A stretch of DNA of 64,000 nt from Candidatus Fermentithermobacillus carboniphilus (GTDB lineage Bacteria; Bacillota; Sulfobacillia; Fermentithermobacillales; Fermentithermobacillaceae): NCBI GenBank assembly GCA_018208355.1, contig CP062796.1, forward strand, positions 896,494 to 960,493. Direction: 5' to 3'. The notes under the pieces are model-generated. The model did no database searches, was not told the origin of the DNA, and saw only the letters and a list, made by a program, of their open reading frames with translations. The translations under genes were made by a program, and so were the position numbers. This document shows positions 1-9,126 of the stretch, one piece after another (position 1 is the stretch's first letter; every line of letters starts with the position of its first letter).

Positions 1-339
1 ATCTCTTGTGTATACGTGCGCAGGAATGCTGTCCGGGAGTCCGTTGGGGTATCTGGTCGGTACATAGTACCCATCGAGAACGGACCATCTTTTGACCGCT
101 TCTGAGAATGCCGGCTCCCATCGAGAGGCTGCCCGACACAATCTCTCTACAGAATGGCCGAGCACGATCTCCTCTCCCTGAGCGTAAATGAAAGCTTTGA
201 GAGCCTTTTCGGCCACCTGCTGGGCCAAAAAGCATGCAATATGGTAACCACCGGCATCAGCAAGGTGTTTCGCCCATCGCAGGTCCTCGATGGCTTGTTC
301 AAGCCAACGTCTTCCTTCTTCAGACACGCTTCCTCTCAT
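1..339 (-). CDS. HEPN domain protein (partial at window edge)
   Basis: Reading the minus strand from the ATG at 339 gives an open frame to base 1 (at least 113 residues), so the 3' end is outside the window. The protein starts [20 protein letters not shown] and contains the helix [15 protein letters not shown] followed later by [11 protein letters not shown], the arrangement typical of HEPN domains that partner minimal nucleotidyltransferases. The start overlaps the end of the upstream nucleotidyltransferase by 20 bases, so the two are co-translated. HEPN proteins of this kind are RNases or inactive partners in MNT/HEPN modules. The RNase motif RxxxxxH would lie in the missing part and cannot be judged. 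Confidence 0.8.
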   Translation of the reverse strand, partial: MRGSVSEEGRRWLEQAIEDLRWAKHLADAGGYHIACFLAQQVAEKALKAFIYAQGEEIVLGHSVERLCRAASRWEPAFSEAVKRWSVLDGYYVPTRYPNGLPDSIPAHVYTRD

Positions 340-715
340 AAAGGACCACTTCATCCTTCAATAAGTTTCTGAAGAAATCCTTCTCCTTGATCTTCTCGAA
401 TTCCTCCGGTGTGTAACACAACACATCAATATCGACAGGAAGACACAGATTGCTGTAAATGAGTTTGAGCCGGTCGACAAAGGACAAATCCGTTCGCATT
501 ATCACTACCAGGTCGAGGTCGGTAAACAGGTCGGCCCTGCCCTTTGCGTACGAGCCAACAAGGCTTATACGCTCGACACCATCCAGTTTGCTGATCACAA
601 ACACTGCTTCTTCCAGAGAGACCTCCAGAAGACGCCGGTATTCATCACGTTTGGAGGACAAGGAACCGGAAATAGGCTCACTGCCGTGGTCCACATATGC
701 CCGTTGCTCGCACAT
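320..715 (-). CDS. Minimal nucleotidyltransferase (MNT) of an MNT/HEPN pair
   Basis: 131 residues. The nucleotidyltransferase signature is [18 protein letters not shown] near residues 53-70: GS followed by a DxD pair that binds metal. A third acidic strand is [15 protein letters not shown] proteins of this family either AMPylate the partner HEPN toxin or act as its antitoxin. The stop lies inside the following HEPN gene (20-base overlap), giving the order MNT then HEPN. The N-terminal 20 residues before the domain are not conserved-looking, so translation could begin a little later, but a G-rich ribosome site (gggcgggtgg) sits just before the ATG. Confidence 0.8.
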   Translation of the reverse strand: MCEQRAYVDHGSEPISGSLSSKRDEYRRLLEVSLEEAVFVISKLDGVERISLVGSYAKGRADLFTDLDLVVIMRTDLSFVDRLKLIYSNLCLPVDIDVLCYTPEEFEKIKEKDFFRNLLKDEVVLYERKRV

Positions 716-1133
716 GCCACCCGCCCCTTTTGCGACCTTGAGCAGAGTTTATATCCACCGGTGCTCTTTCGTACCGAGCATGCGGTTCAGGCCGCAGGCC
801 TTTCTCAGTTTCTCCGGATCCTCCTGGTTTCCTTCCGCTTTCCTGTTAGTTCTCTTTGCCGCAATGCAGTTTCCGGGGCTCTTTCTCCATGCCCCTCTGC
901 CCCGCTATGAGCCCCAGGGAACACCCGTTCACTTACCGTAATTGCCGGCGACATTCTGACGAACAGAACCTCCGCCGCACGAAAGCATCTACCGCGCGTG
1001 AAGTCGCTGATAGCTCAAGTGGAACCCGGAGAGGCACAGGCGAGGGAAGGCTTCGTACCGCTATGGGCTATGATACCATGTGTACTGGTGGCGGTTTTCA
1101 CTCTCACTCTTATCATGAAGAGGTGCTTTAGCC
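716..1133. other. Intergenic region with one possible membrane-protein tail
   Basis: About 420 bases without a confident gene, between divergent genes. On the plus strand one frame, open after a TGA near 907 and running to 1150, encodes a tail with a hydrophobic segment (PLWAMIPCVLVAVFTLTLIM) followed by basic residues. It looks like the C-terminus of a membrane protein but has no good start. It may be the remnant of a lost gene. Nothing else is seen. Confidence 0.3.
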
Positions 1134-1964
1134 GTGATAGCAGAGTATGACGCTCGCCTCTGGTACGATCAAATCCCCCTGCGACGATCAGTTCGTGCCT
1201 ACGACAGCCGGAAAGTGCCCGATGATACGCTGGACAGGTTACGTCCATTTCTCTCAGGCTTCTCGGGACTCTGTCGGGGAGCTCGTGGCGTACTCCTGGA
1301 TGACGCCGGGGATGTTTTCACCGGCATCATCGCATCCCTCGGCAGGATAACCGGGGTTTCCACAGTCGCAGTATTCATCGGGGACACAAGTGTGCCGGAA
1401 CACATGGAATCTGTAGGTTATCTCGGAGAAGGCGTCATCCTCCAAGCTACATCTCTCGGTCTTGGGACGTGCTGGGTAGCCGGGACTTTCAACCGGAACT
1501 GCACCGCGTCTAGGGTCAAACTTGGCAAGAACGAAAAGGTCGTCGCCGTCACTCCCCTGGGTTTTCCCGTTGAGAAAGAAGATGCAGGCCACAGGCTCGT
1601 GCGCAGTCTGGCAAATTCTAAAAAACGGAAGCCCCTTGAAGCCATATTCGGCGGTCTGCCCCCGGAAAAGTGGCCACCCGGTTGCAGGGAAGCCCTGGAA
1701 GCAGCTAGGCTTGCTCCCTCAGCCCTTAACCGCCAGCCCTGGTTTTTTGAAGTAACCCATGGCGAAATTACCCTATCGGTGCAAGGTGCCGGCTCTGGGT
1801 ACGGCTCCTTGAAGAGGCTTGACTGCGGTATAGCCATGCTGCACTTTGAAGTAGCCGCAAAGGCTTTAGGCCTGGAGGGCCATTGGGAACTCCTGAAACC
1901 TCCGCACGTAGCAAGGTTCATCCTGCATGAAAGCGGCTCCGGTATCAGTCAGGCACGAGGATAA
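1134..1964 (+). CDS. Nitroreductase family protein (TM1586-like)
   Basis: 276 residues, GTG start preceded by gaagaggtg. The N-terminus has the nitroreductase FMN-binding signature RRSVRAYDSRKVPDDTLDRL, with an early Arg-Ser-Val-Arg motif. A middle segment GYLGEGVILQATSLGLGTCW matches the family's second helix pair, and the second half repeats the motif RLAPSALNRQPWFFEV. Having both halves in one chain is characteristic of the duplicated TM1586-type nitroreductases, which are FMN-dependent oxidoreductases with unknown substrates. It stands alone and is convergent with the next gene. Function beyond FMN-dependent redox chemistry cannot be assigned. Confidence 0.8.
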   Translation: MIAEYDARLWYDQIPLRRSVRAYDSRKVPDDTLDRLRPFLSGFSGLCRGARGVLLDDAGDVFTGIIASLGRITGVSTVAVFIGDTSVPEHMESVGYLGEGVILQATSLGLGTCWVAGTFNRNCTASRVKLGKNEKVVAVTPLGFPVEKEDAGHRLVRSLANSKKRKPLEAIFGGLPPEKWPPGCREALEAARLAPSALNRQPWFFEVTHGEITLSVQGAGSGYGSLKRLDCGIAMLHFEVAAKALGLEGHWELLKPPHVARFILHESGSGISQARG

Positions 1965-2265
1965 GTTCATCTCAAAGAGGTAAACTCCTGCAAAAAGAAA
2001 GGACGGCCGGTTAATCCGCAGGGGTCAAGCGCACGGAGAACCCAGAGCAAGTTCGAAGAACAAACGCACGACGTAGGCCGCTTCCTAGGCTTCCAGGTAG
2101 CACAAGTACAGGGGACCGAGAGGTTGAGACTAGACTCCAAACCTCCCAAACCGGCACCTTGCGAGTTTCAAAACTCTCAGTCTGGTGCACGGCATGACAC
2201 CTGGGAGCAACAAGACTTTTCATCGGTACACAAGAAGACCCTAGACATGAAGCCTTCTCCTACAT
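1965..2265. other. Intergenic region, nothing recognised
   Basis: Roughly 300 bases between the convergent nitroreductase and DUF2007 genes. No ORF here resembles a known family, and no clear hairpin-plus-T-run terminator was seen. Confidence 0.4.
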
Positions 2266-2490
2266 CTACTCCCCGGACTCCCCCTTGTTTCCAGCAAGGA
2301 CTCGGCGTGCCAATTCCAGGTCCTTTCGAGGAACAAATACCTTGATCGGCGACAGACCCGGATACACGCTGGATGGCAGGAAAGACCTGAAAATCACCTC
2401 TATGCTGTAGGGCTCGAGGGCTGAACGGATAAGTCCCTTTTCTACCTCGGTTGTCACCTGACAAAGCTCCACCCACTCTTGATCTGCCAC
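2266..2490 (-). CDS. DUF2007 (putative signal-transducing) protein
   Basis: About 74 residues from the GTG at 2490, chosen because gggggtgag lies four bases upstream; an ATG start 24 bases earlier is the alternative. The core WVELCQVTTEVEKGLIRSAL, then a run ending in KVFVPRKDLELARRVLAG, is the DUF2007 pattern: a small alpha/beta fold reading 'amount to an enzyme or transporter regulator' in other proteins, with no proven role. It is monocistronic here. Identification is from the overall pattern only. Confidence 0.7.
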   Translation of the reverse strand: MADQEWVELCQVTTEVEKGLIRSALEPYSIEVIFRSFLPSSVYPGLSPIKVFVPRKDLELARRVLAGNKGESGE

Positions 2491-2671
2491 ACAACTCACC
2501 CCCATCATACCCACACCAATCGATACCCTTATACTTGTTCCTCAGTTCTTACACACAAGTCTCAAATGTGACCGGAGTCAAATAGATCCAGGAAGCAAGC
2601 GCTCAAATCAGGGTCAAACTGTTTGCTGGTCAGATGACCACTTCTAATCGGCCTCACGTATTGCACAACCC

Positions 2672-3096
2672 CTATTGTGCTTTCTCGAGGTATTCCAGTA
2701 CGGCGGTAACGTACTCACGATACAGGTTAAGTGTATCGTCAATGCTTTCAAACACGGTTACATCGTCTATATCTTCATATTCATGGACGATAATGTTCCG
2801 TTCACCCGCGGACGGGGCGATTGCCAAGGCCATTCCTCACGCAAAACCCCCATCTTTCCTACTTCGACAAACGAGCTATATGCATCATCAGGCGCAGGCC
2901 GGCCCGCATCCACAATGATGTGCGTATTGATGTCCACAGCTACGTCGACGATCAACTGGATCAATCTCTCAACAATCCTTTTGTTTCGAAAGTCTTTGAG
3001 GTAATCCTCAAGGCTAATATCCCGCATTGATTCCAGTTCGTTCAAATACTCCAGCATTTTCTTCACCTTGCGCTTAACCACCGAAGGATCAACCAT
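2672..3096 (-). pseudogene. hepT: HepT-family HEPN RNase toxin, frameshifted
   Basis: The ATG at 3096 opens a HepT-like protein (MVDPSVVKRKVKKMLEYLNE, then VDVAVDINTHIIVDAGRPAP). After VGKMGVLREE, near base 2835, the frame leaves the family pattern, while the neighbouring frame continues it exactly: LAIAPSAGERNIIVHEYEDI and on to the stop at 2672. The RNase motif R-N-I-I-V-H-E-Y (RxxxxHxY) lies in the second frame, so the single-frame product lacks the active site. This is either an inactivating one-base indel or a sequencing error. The gene overlaps the upstream MNT gene by 8 bases (ATGGTTGA), the normal MntA-HepT layout. Confidence 0.8.
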
Positions 3097-3538
3097 GGTA
3101 TCCCCTCTTTTGAGCAGCCTGCTTAAGATAGCGGTCCATAGCCTGGTAGAAAACCTTCGAGTCCTCATGCTGTCTTACCGCAAGAGAGCAGAACTGTGCA
3201 AACAGGCCGGGCATCCCTTCGTAAACAGGCTTGCCGGTCTTCGCAACCTGAAACCTAAGTAACGGATTCGCATGATTGAGAATGACCAGGTCAACATCGG
3301 CTGTCTGAAGGTATGTAATCAGGTCTTTCATGAACTGCCTTCTCTCGCGGGCAAGGCACAGCAAGTCGCGCGCGTAGCCCTTATCTTCCATAAGCACTGC
3401 CAAATCTATGTCGCTTGCATCCGTCGCCCGTCCTCTAGCCTGCGACCCAAAAAGTACCGCAAGCGAAACTCCGTGCCGATGGCACAAAGCAGCAAAGCCA
3501 GGGCTACGCAAGAGGTTAACCGCGTCCTTGGTACCCAT
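3089..3538 (-). CDS. mntA: MntA-type nucleotidyltransferase antitoxin
   Basis: 149 residues with the signature FGSQARGRATDASDIDLAVL (about 31-50) and a third acidic position in TADVDLVIL. This is the MntA family, which poly-AMPylates HepT and so neutralises it. It overlaps the hepT start, forming a classic type VII toxin-antitoxin pair. Because hepT is frameshifted, the antitoxin may now be without a target. The length fits the family. No strong Shine-Dalgarno sequence is seen before the ATG. Confidence 0.85.
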   Translation of the reverse strand: MGTKDAVNLLRSPGFAALCHRHGVSLAVLFGSQARGRATDASDIDLAVLMEDKGYARDLLCLARERRQFMKDLITYLQTADVDLVILNHANPLLRFQVAKTGKPVYEGMPGLFAQFCSLAVRQHEDSKVFYQAMDRYLKQAAQKRGYHG

Positions 3539-3693
3539 CGCGTCTCTATCTTTTCTTCTGACCTCATCCTAGATTTTACCGGTTTAGCCGGTCCCCGGCA
3601 ATGTCGGACCGTTCGCCTGCTGAGACCTAATATTGCGCCAGCTCGAGCTGGGTCTGGTCATCTTTTGAAGGACCTGTTGCTGCACTGTGCTTA

Positions 3694-4170
3694 TTAGTGG
3701 GTATCAACACCTTGAACTGCACAGCAGAGGCTCATAAATGGTTTGAGACCGAACCATTTCTTCACGGTCTCGTCGTCCGTCTTGGCCGCTTCGTCTAGCC
3801 ATGGCTTCATTTGTTCGGGCATGGAAACTATCAAATTGTAGAGTCGGGGACTGAGGATAGTAGTGTGTCCGTTGTTACAAGCATGAGGATTCGCCCCATT
3901 CTTTTTCGGACTCTGCATCGCTCTTTCTTCGACGGATGGCATCCGATTGCGGTTGTCGACTACCGCTTTTTCGACCAAGGTGAAAGCCACCATGGACTCG
4001 GGCTGAGCACCGCCTGCAATCAGGAAGGCAGTCCTCCTGGTCAAGGTCTCAGTCTTCTCCGCGCCGGCGCCGGCAACGATTCGGACAAACCGGCTGTTTG
4101 TTAGGACCGCCCTTTTCTGGGTTTCCGACAACCCGTCGAGGATTCTCTCAAGACGGCCAGGATCAACCAT
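3694..4170 (-). pseudogene. UvrD-like helicase N-terminal fragment
   Basis: From an ATG at 4170 (the open frame extends to 4236) the protein begins with a UvrD/PcrA-like start: LSETQKRAVLTNSRFVRIVA, then AGAGAEKT at the Walker A position and the motif-Ia region ESMVAFTLVEKA. The Walker A lacks the usual GSGK glycine (AEKT). After about 80 residues the similarity stops and an unrelated tail follows, including SMPEQMKPWLDEAAK. A working UvrD is 600-700 residues or more, so this is a truncated fusion relic. It follows the large nuclease gene by only about 20 bases but is unlikely to be functional. Confidence 0.65.
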
Positions 4171-4257
4171 GTATGCTGATACTAATCTGAACCTCCGATG
4201 AGCGTCATCGAGCCAAGTCGAATGCAGCTTCCGCAAGAAAGAACCAATTCCTTCGTC

Positions 4258-7200
4258 CTATTCCTTCAGCGGCCCAATCTTGTCAGCTTCGATCGGCAAC
4301 GAAGTCAGGTACATCACCGGCACGTGCGTATTAGTTACCAACCTGTCATCAATCCGAGCTGGATCCGGCACGAATCCGACAATACGGCAGAGGCTGACGG
4401 GGTTGGCCCTTATCCAGTTAACGCGCCGGACATGTTTATCTAACTCATCCATCGCTTCTCCTCGGAAGCGGCGACAGATTTCAGCAACCTCAGCGACGGT
4501 CCGAGCAAGCTGCAAGCGTTTACACTCAATAAGCAGAACCTCTCCACTAGGTCTCCACGCTAGAACATCAACATCGCCAAGTTCCGCGGGTCCCTCCAGT
4601 TCGGTCATGGGAACTTCGGTGCGCGTCTGCCAGCCTTTCTCGCGAAGTCGATCAGCAACTGACAAGGCAAATGCACGGCCTCTCTCGTTGTTTACCATTC
4701 CGATGTATTGTTTCATGGCCTGAGAGGTGAAAAACTCTTGTGGCAAATGTCCTCTCTCCGATCTCTCCAATAGAAATCTGACTCCAGACATCAATGTACC
4801 GGCCCCGTAGAACACTCTGTCGTCGTCTTCGTTTCCGAAAATGAGAATAGGTCTGGCCGCCAGAGAGAGCCTACGGCGGAATCGCCACGGATATATATCT
4901 CTTTCCGAGAACCCGGGCGGGGACTTGTCCCATGCAGGACGGTGGAATATGCTAAATGTGCGAATGAATGCTTCGCAGGCATCAGGTGACAGGCCGCGAG
5001 CTACAGTCAACCTCGTTTTGAGGTCGCCCAGCGTTGTTTCAACCACCACGCTATCACGCTCAACTGCCAAGTCCATGAGCGCCGCTAGACCGTCTATCGC
5101 CTCGTCCGGCGTTAGACTGAACTCAATCCGAAACGCCCGAATGAAATCAGCAGAGAGGACCTCATCAGCTCGCACTCGTCCGCCGGGAGGCTCGCTTCGG
5201 TACAGTTTTGCGTATTCCGCTGCCGCCCGTTCGAACTCTTCCCGCAAGTAAGCGGTCGAGAACGGCTTAATGACCGTGCTATGGAAACCTCGATCGATCG
5301 TGTACTCACCATTTGGATGTAATTCGATTTGGGGTTCAACCAGGTCATTATAGATCGCGTCGGAGTCCGTCGCAACCTCAATCAGCAGTGCAGCTTTAGC
5401 CAATAGCTCATCCAGATCCCACCGGGATAGCTCGCGACCACCTACCTTTGGGCACTCACAAATAGCCATTTCCAGGACAGTGCGCGCCGCCAAGGAAACA
5501 TTGCCCCTTTGCGACTCTCGCTCCTGCGCAACAGCGAAGACATCCTCCTCTGGCTTATATAAAGCAAGGACTGCCTGTGCGGTACGGCGCCAGTGGTCAC
5601 GATCCTGAATAACGGCTTCATGTACCCGGAGCACCTCGCGAATCACAGATGCCCGATCGAACTGGTGCAACAGGTTCCGGAGCTGACTCCAGATCTTGAC
5701 TACAAGCCTGTGCAGGAACTGGTTACACTCAGACTTCGACTTGATGCTAGTGCCGGGCCAGGCTGCCGTACAACCTTCGGAAAGCCTGAGCTTGGAAAAG
5801 ACAAAATCCTCATGTGCGAGAAATATCGGCTTCTGGTCTGACCGCCATAGCAAGTATTCGATGGGGTCATACGTACGAAACACGTGGAAAACACGTTCAC
5901 CTGGGTCGCCTATCACTCTGCTCATTAGATCAGTTAGGACGCTCTCGTCAACATCCCCCGTCGCGCCTTGGTGCAAGCTGACAAGGGCTTTCGCAATGCC
6001 GCGGAGGACCAGCCTCTCACCGGTGTTCTCCGGCTGCTGGAAACACATGAGGAAATCCGACGGAAACCTGACCTCAGCCGTTCTCCGGACTAGATTAACC
6101 GTAACTTCTGGCTCACCGACCAGGACACCCGGCTCGTATTTTAGGTCCTCTGGTACAGCGACTTCGCCAAAGTTGAGCCGAATCTCTATCGCACCACGCG
6201 GCGCCTTTGGGTAACGAGCCTCCACCTCGAATACTAGCCTATCGTACAAACCGATGAACCCTGACCACATCTCATAGAGGAAACGCCGGACCTCCTCGCC
6301 ACCATCCCTTGGTTCTACTACGAGCCAACTAGGGCCGCGCGGGGTCTCCACCGCACCTGCCAGGACCCCCATGCCCAAATGATGTAGGCTTGCGTAAATT
6401 GGACGACCCTGCATGGACTTGAAGTACGCGTCCCTACCGAACCGCATAACTGGCAAATAGATACCACCTACTGTCTCGAGGACATGGCAATCCGCCAGAT
6501 TCCGCACCTCAGCCCGGACCGGCAGAACCATGTCGTTACCTATGACAAGTACGGTGCCTTGATCAACCGGCACGTCACGTGGGACAAGTTGGTAGTTCAG
6601 GTGACGCCAGAAACAATAGAAGTTGTAATCGCCATTAGTGTTAACGAAGCGGACGCCTTTCTCCTCTGCCCACTCCTTCTGCTTGATGCATTTCAGGTAG
6701 CGTGTGATCGGTCGATCGGGCTCTCTGGCTAGCATGAGGAGATCTGGTATTCGAATAACCGACAAGCGCCATTCTTCCGGCCAGTCCTTGAATTCCAGAA
6801 CAAACCCGCGGCCGAGGCCGCCCATCACCAGCAGCGTCATTCCCTCAGCGAAGTCTGGTAACGATCGACAATGACTAGAAACCTTGCTCAGATATTGCTC
6901 GAGACCTGCCCTCAGTTCCTCCGGATACTCCATGAAACTAGAAAGGCCCTGGGTATCCAACCAATCCAACCTGTCATGCAGTAGGACTACATGGAGATAC
7001 TTGTTCACGTCGTACTTGAGCAACCAAGTATGTAGTGAAGGCACCTTTCCGTCTGGTTTCGGCGGCTCAAGAGATTCAGCTTCCCCCTTCAGCTCCCAGA
7101 GGCCTTCCCTCTCAACTTGGCGCGCCTGCAGGCTGGCGAGCGTATCTGCGAACTCATGAAGGTAGCCCAGCCGCTTTAACTCAAATACGACAAATCGCCT

Positions 7201-7941
7201 GATTGCAGGACTGACCGCGTGAGGCAATGCAAGCACTAGTTCGTCGCCGAAGTCGACGAGAGGGCGTCTTTCCAGAGACGAGTGCCCTACCCATTCCTCC
7301 GCGAGTACCTTCTTGTGTTCATCCCGTAGGATGAACGGCTCCAGTACCTTACGGTTGATACCCAGTGCATCCAGCTCGGCTGCAGTGAAGGTTATCCAGC
7401 GCGCCCCGTCCGCCACGGGAGCTCCTAACGCCAATTTTACCGTATCTTGTGGGATCGAAGGCTCGGTGTGCCATCTCCGAAGACCAGCCCGTTCAGCAAC
7501 GCAGTCGCTTAGCTTGAGCAATGCAAATGCGGGAAGCAACAGAGCCCGGCACTCTGGTGGAGCCCCGGGGCTGTTCAGTGTTTCGAGGACTATCTGGACG
7601 AAGTAATCATTTGATTCCCAGATGCCTTCAAATACCCGCCGATTTCCCTCAGGGGTCTCGACATTGGTGACGAAAACGTCTTCGACAGGATCCTCAAGCA
7701 GTGCAATCCAGATGTTGCCGATATATCTGTTCAACCATCGATCAATTTCGGCTAAGCTAGGTTTACGATAACCGTGGCAGTGTGCGACGGCCAGGTGAAC
7801 AATGGTTTCTATACGGATTGTGTCGGCCTGTAGGGCAGGAGCGGTCAGTAGGCCGCCGAGTTGCGTGACAGTAGACTTCAGGTCGTACTTGTGAAGGAAT
7901 CCTGCAATGCGTTTTAGTTCAGGAGCATTAAGTGGGATCAT
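4258..7941 (-). CDS. Very large protein with C-terminal PD-(D/E)xK nuclease domain
   Basis: 1227 residues from the ATG at 7941, chosen because aaaggaag is seven bases upstream and the preceding small ORF ends TGATG at this start. The first ~1050 residues match no family I recognise; they are mixed alpha/beta without P-loop or helicase motifs. The last ~150 carry a restriction-endonuclease-like core: a GRAFALSVADRLREKGW helix, GDVDVLA (Asp at about 1123 and 1125) and VLLIECKRLQ (Glu-Cys-Lys near 1139-1141), the D...ExK arrangement of Mrr/NERD-like nucleases. The gene is the last of an operon with a toxin-antitoxin pair, which suggests a defence role. That role is inferred, not known. Confidence 0.75.
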   Translation of the reverse strand: MIPLNAPELKRIAGFLHKYDLKSTVTQLGGLLTAPALQADTIRIETIVHLAVAHCHGYRKPSLAEIDRWLNRYIGNIWIALLEDPVEDVFVTNVETPEGNRRVFEGIWESNDYFVQIVLETLNSPGAPPECRALLLPAFALLKLSDCVAERAGLRRWHTEPSIPQDTVKLALGAPVADGARWITFTAAELDALGINRKVLEPFILRDEHKKVLAEEWVGHSSLERRPLVDFGDELVLALPHAVSPAIRRFVVFELKRLGYLHEFADTLASLQARQVEREGLWELKGEAESLEPPKPDGKVPSLHTWLLKYDVNKYLHVVLLHDRLDWLDTQGLSSFMEYPEELRAGLEQYLSKVSSHCRSLPDFAEGMTLLVMGGLGRGFVLEFKDWPEEWRLSVIRIPDLLMLAREPDRPITRYLKCIKQKEWAEEKGVRFVNTNGDYNFYCFWRHLNYQLVPRDVPVDQGTVLVIGNDMVLPVRAEVRNLADCHVLETVGGIYLPVMRFGRDAYFKSMQGRPIYASLHHLGMGVLAGAVETPRGPSWLVVEPRDGGEEVRRFLYEMWSGFIGLYDRLVFEVEARYPKAPRGAIEIRLNFGEVAVPEDLKYEPGVLVGEPEVTVNLVRRTAEVRFPSDFLMCFQQPENTGERLVLRGIAKALVSLHQGATGDVDESVLTDLMSRVIGDPGERVFHVFRTYDPIEYLLWRSDQKPIFLAHEDFVFSKLRLSEGCTAAWPGTSIKSKSECNQFLHRLVVKIWSQLRNLLHQFDRASVIREVLRVHEAVIQDRDHWRRTAQAVLALYKPEEDVFAVAQERESQRGNVSLAARTVLEMAICECPKVGGRELSRWDLDELLAKAALLIEVATDSDAIYNDLVEPQIELHPNGEYTIDRGFHSTVIKPFSTAYLREEFERAAAEYAKLYRSEPPGGRVRADEVLSADFIRAFRIEFSLTPDEAIDGLAALMDLAVERDSVVVETTLGDLKTRLTVARGLSPDACEAFIRTFSIFHRPAWDKSPPGFSERDIYPWRFRRRLSLAARPILIFGNEDDDRVFYGAGTLMSGVRFLLERSERGHLPQEFFTSQAMKQYIGMVNNERGRAFALSVADRLREKGWQTRTEVPMTELEGPAELGDVDVLAWRPSGEVLLIECKRLQLARTVAEVAEICRRFRGEAMDELDKHVRRVNWIRANPVSLCRIVGFVPDPARIDDRLVTNTHVPVMYLTSLPIEADKIGPLKE

Positions 7942-8069
7942 CAACGCGCTTCCTTTCGTTGCTCAGGGTTAATGGTATCCAACCGCACCTCAAAAGCTCG
8001 GTACCGTTCTTGTAATAAGCCCTGCTTAATCTCTCGGATTACATTAACCTTGACTTCGATGCAATGCAC
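7941..8069 (-). CDS. Small 42-residue ORF coupling PanA to the large nuclease
   Basis: A GTG at 8069 opens a 42-codon frame (MHCIEVKVNVIREIKQGLLQ..., then RYRAFEVRLDTI...). It ends TGA at 7941, overlapping the ATG of the large nuclease gene as TGATG, a common sign of translational coupling. It starts 11 bases after the antitoxin stop. Its VKVNVIREIKQGLL resembles the antitoxin's own C-terminal QVSVIRELKRSLL, so it may have arisen by local duplication of that tail. Function is unknown: a small regulator, a translation-coupling leader, or decay are all possible. Confidence 0.5.
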   Translation of the reverse strand: MHCIEVKVNVIREIKQGLLQERYRAFEVRLDTINPEQRKEAR

Positions 8070-8079
8070 ATCTACCCAG

Positions 8080-9126
8080 TTAAAGCAAGCTCCGCTTAAG
8101 TTCTCGGATCACACTAACCTGGTCAGCCTCTGTATAGGGCAAAGTCGCGCCGTCGGGTCGCGATTGCCAGAGAACTTCGCCGTGCGATAGGTCAGATAGT
8201 TCCTTGCTTGTCGACGAACCGAATCTTCGCACAACGGCGTTAAGCACGGCTTTTTCACTTGCGCTCAAGCCCCCAAGGTCAGGAGTCTTGTTAGGTCTTA
8301 TCAGATCTCCGCTATATTCACCGAGTTCCTGGGTAACAATATCTACGCAACCAGTCTCCTGCAAAAGACTCAATAAAACCTGAAATTTATCAGGTGCCGG
8401 CCCGTAGGGCATCCTCACGTAAGCCAACCCAGTAATGGAAGTACCCTCAAGGGAAAAGTGAGTAAAGTCCGCGAGCCACAAAAGTTTGGCCAGTTTGGTC
8501 TTATACAAGCGGCCAACCTCGCCAGCTATCCACGCGACAATCTCTCCGACTTTCTGGAAGTCGAAAGCTCTGAATCCTCTAGACACCGGGTCAATAGAGT
8601 AGGCTATCGTTTGCAACTGCTCATACACGGCAACCAAACTCTGTGTCTCTGACTTGAGCACCGTAGAGGCGATTTGCGAGTACAATCGTTTCCATTCATC
8701 CTCTGAGAATCGATGCTTGTTATACTCAAGTTTCTTGAGCAGTACCGATGGGTCGGAGGCAATCTCCCTGAGGATTCTGTCATGGGACTCATCCTGCAAA
8801 GCCCCATTCTCATAGCGGTGTATTGTCACCAACCCCCACCCCAGAGCTCTAGCAAGAGCACGTTGGGATAACCCATAACGCTGACGAATCCCCGCTATCT
8901 CCTCGGGCGTGAGCAGACCATGCTTGCGCCGGTAAGCATCATAGGCCGATCTCAGATTGCGCTCCTCGGATTCCATGTCAAAGATCTCGTTCCCGCACAC
9001 AACACACCTATAATGGACAGCGTCAACAACCTCGATAGGCTCGCCACGAACAAAGAACACTTCGGGTTTCTTAACTGGCTCAATGTCCCATTCTCTGATA
9101 CAATTTGGGCAAAAAGCAACTTTCAT
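8080..9126 (-). CDS. Zinc-finger/HTH/Panacea (DUF4065) antitoxin
   Basis: 348 residues in three parts. Residues ~1-55 form a YgiT/MqsA-type zinc finger (CPNC then CVVC). Residues ~70-130 form an Xre-type helix-turn-helix (TPEEIAGIRQRYGLSQRALA then LGWGLVTIHRYENGA). Residues ~190-345 form a SocA-like Panacea domain (LAKLLWLADFTHF, then YVRMPYGPAP). The Panacea domain is a known neutralisation domain shared by antitoxins of unrelated toxins. The gene overlaps the upstream toxin gene by four bases (ATGA). The HTH makes it the likely autorepressor of the operon, and a perfect palindrome upstream of the toxin is the likely operator. Confidence 0.85.
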   Translation of the reverse strand: MKVAFCPNCIREWDIEPVKKPEVFFVRGEPIEVVDAVHYRCVVCGNEIFDMESEERNLRSAYDAYRRKHGLLTPEEIAGIRQRYGLSQRALARALGWGLVTIHRYENGALQDESHDRILREIASDPSVLLKKLEYNKHRFSEDEWKRLYSQIASTVLKSETQSLVAVYEQLQTIAYSIDPVSRGFRAFDFQKVGEIVAWIAGEVGRLYKTKLAKLLWLADFTHFSLEGTSITGLAYVRMPYGPAPDKFQVLLSLLQETGCVDIVTQELGEYSGDLIRPNKTPDLGGLSASEKAVLNAVVRRFGSSTSKELSDLSHGEVLWQSRPDGATLPYTEADQVSVIRELKRSLL

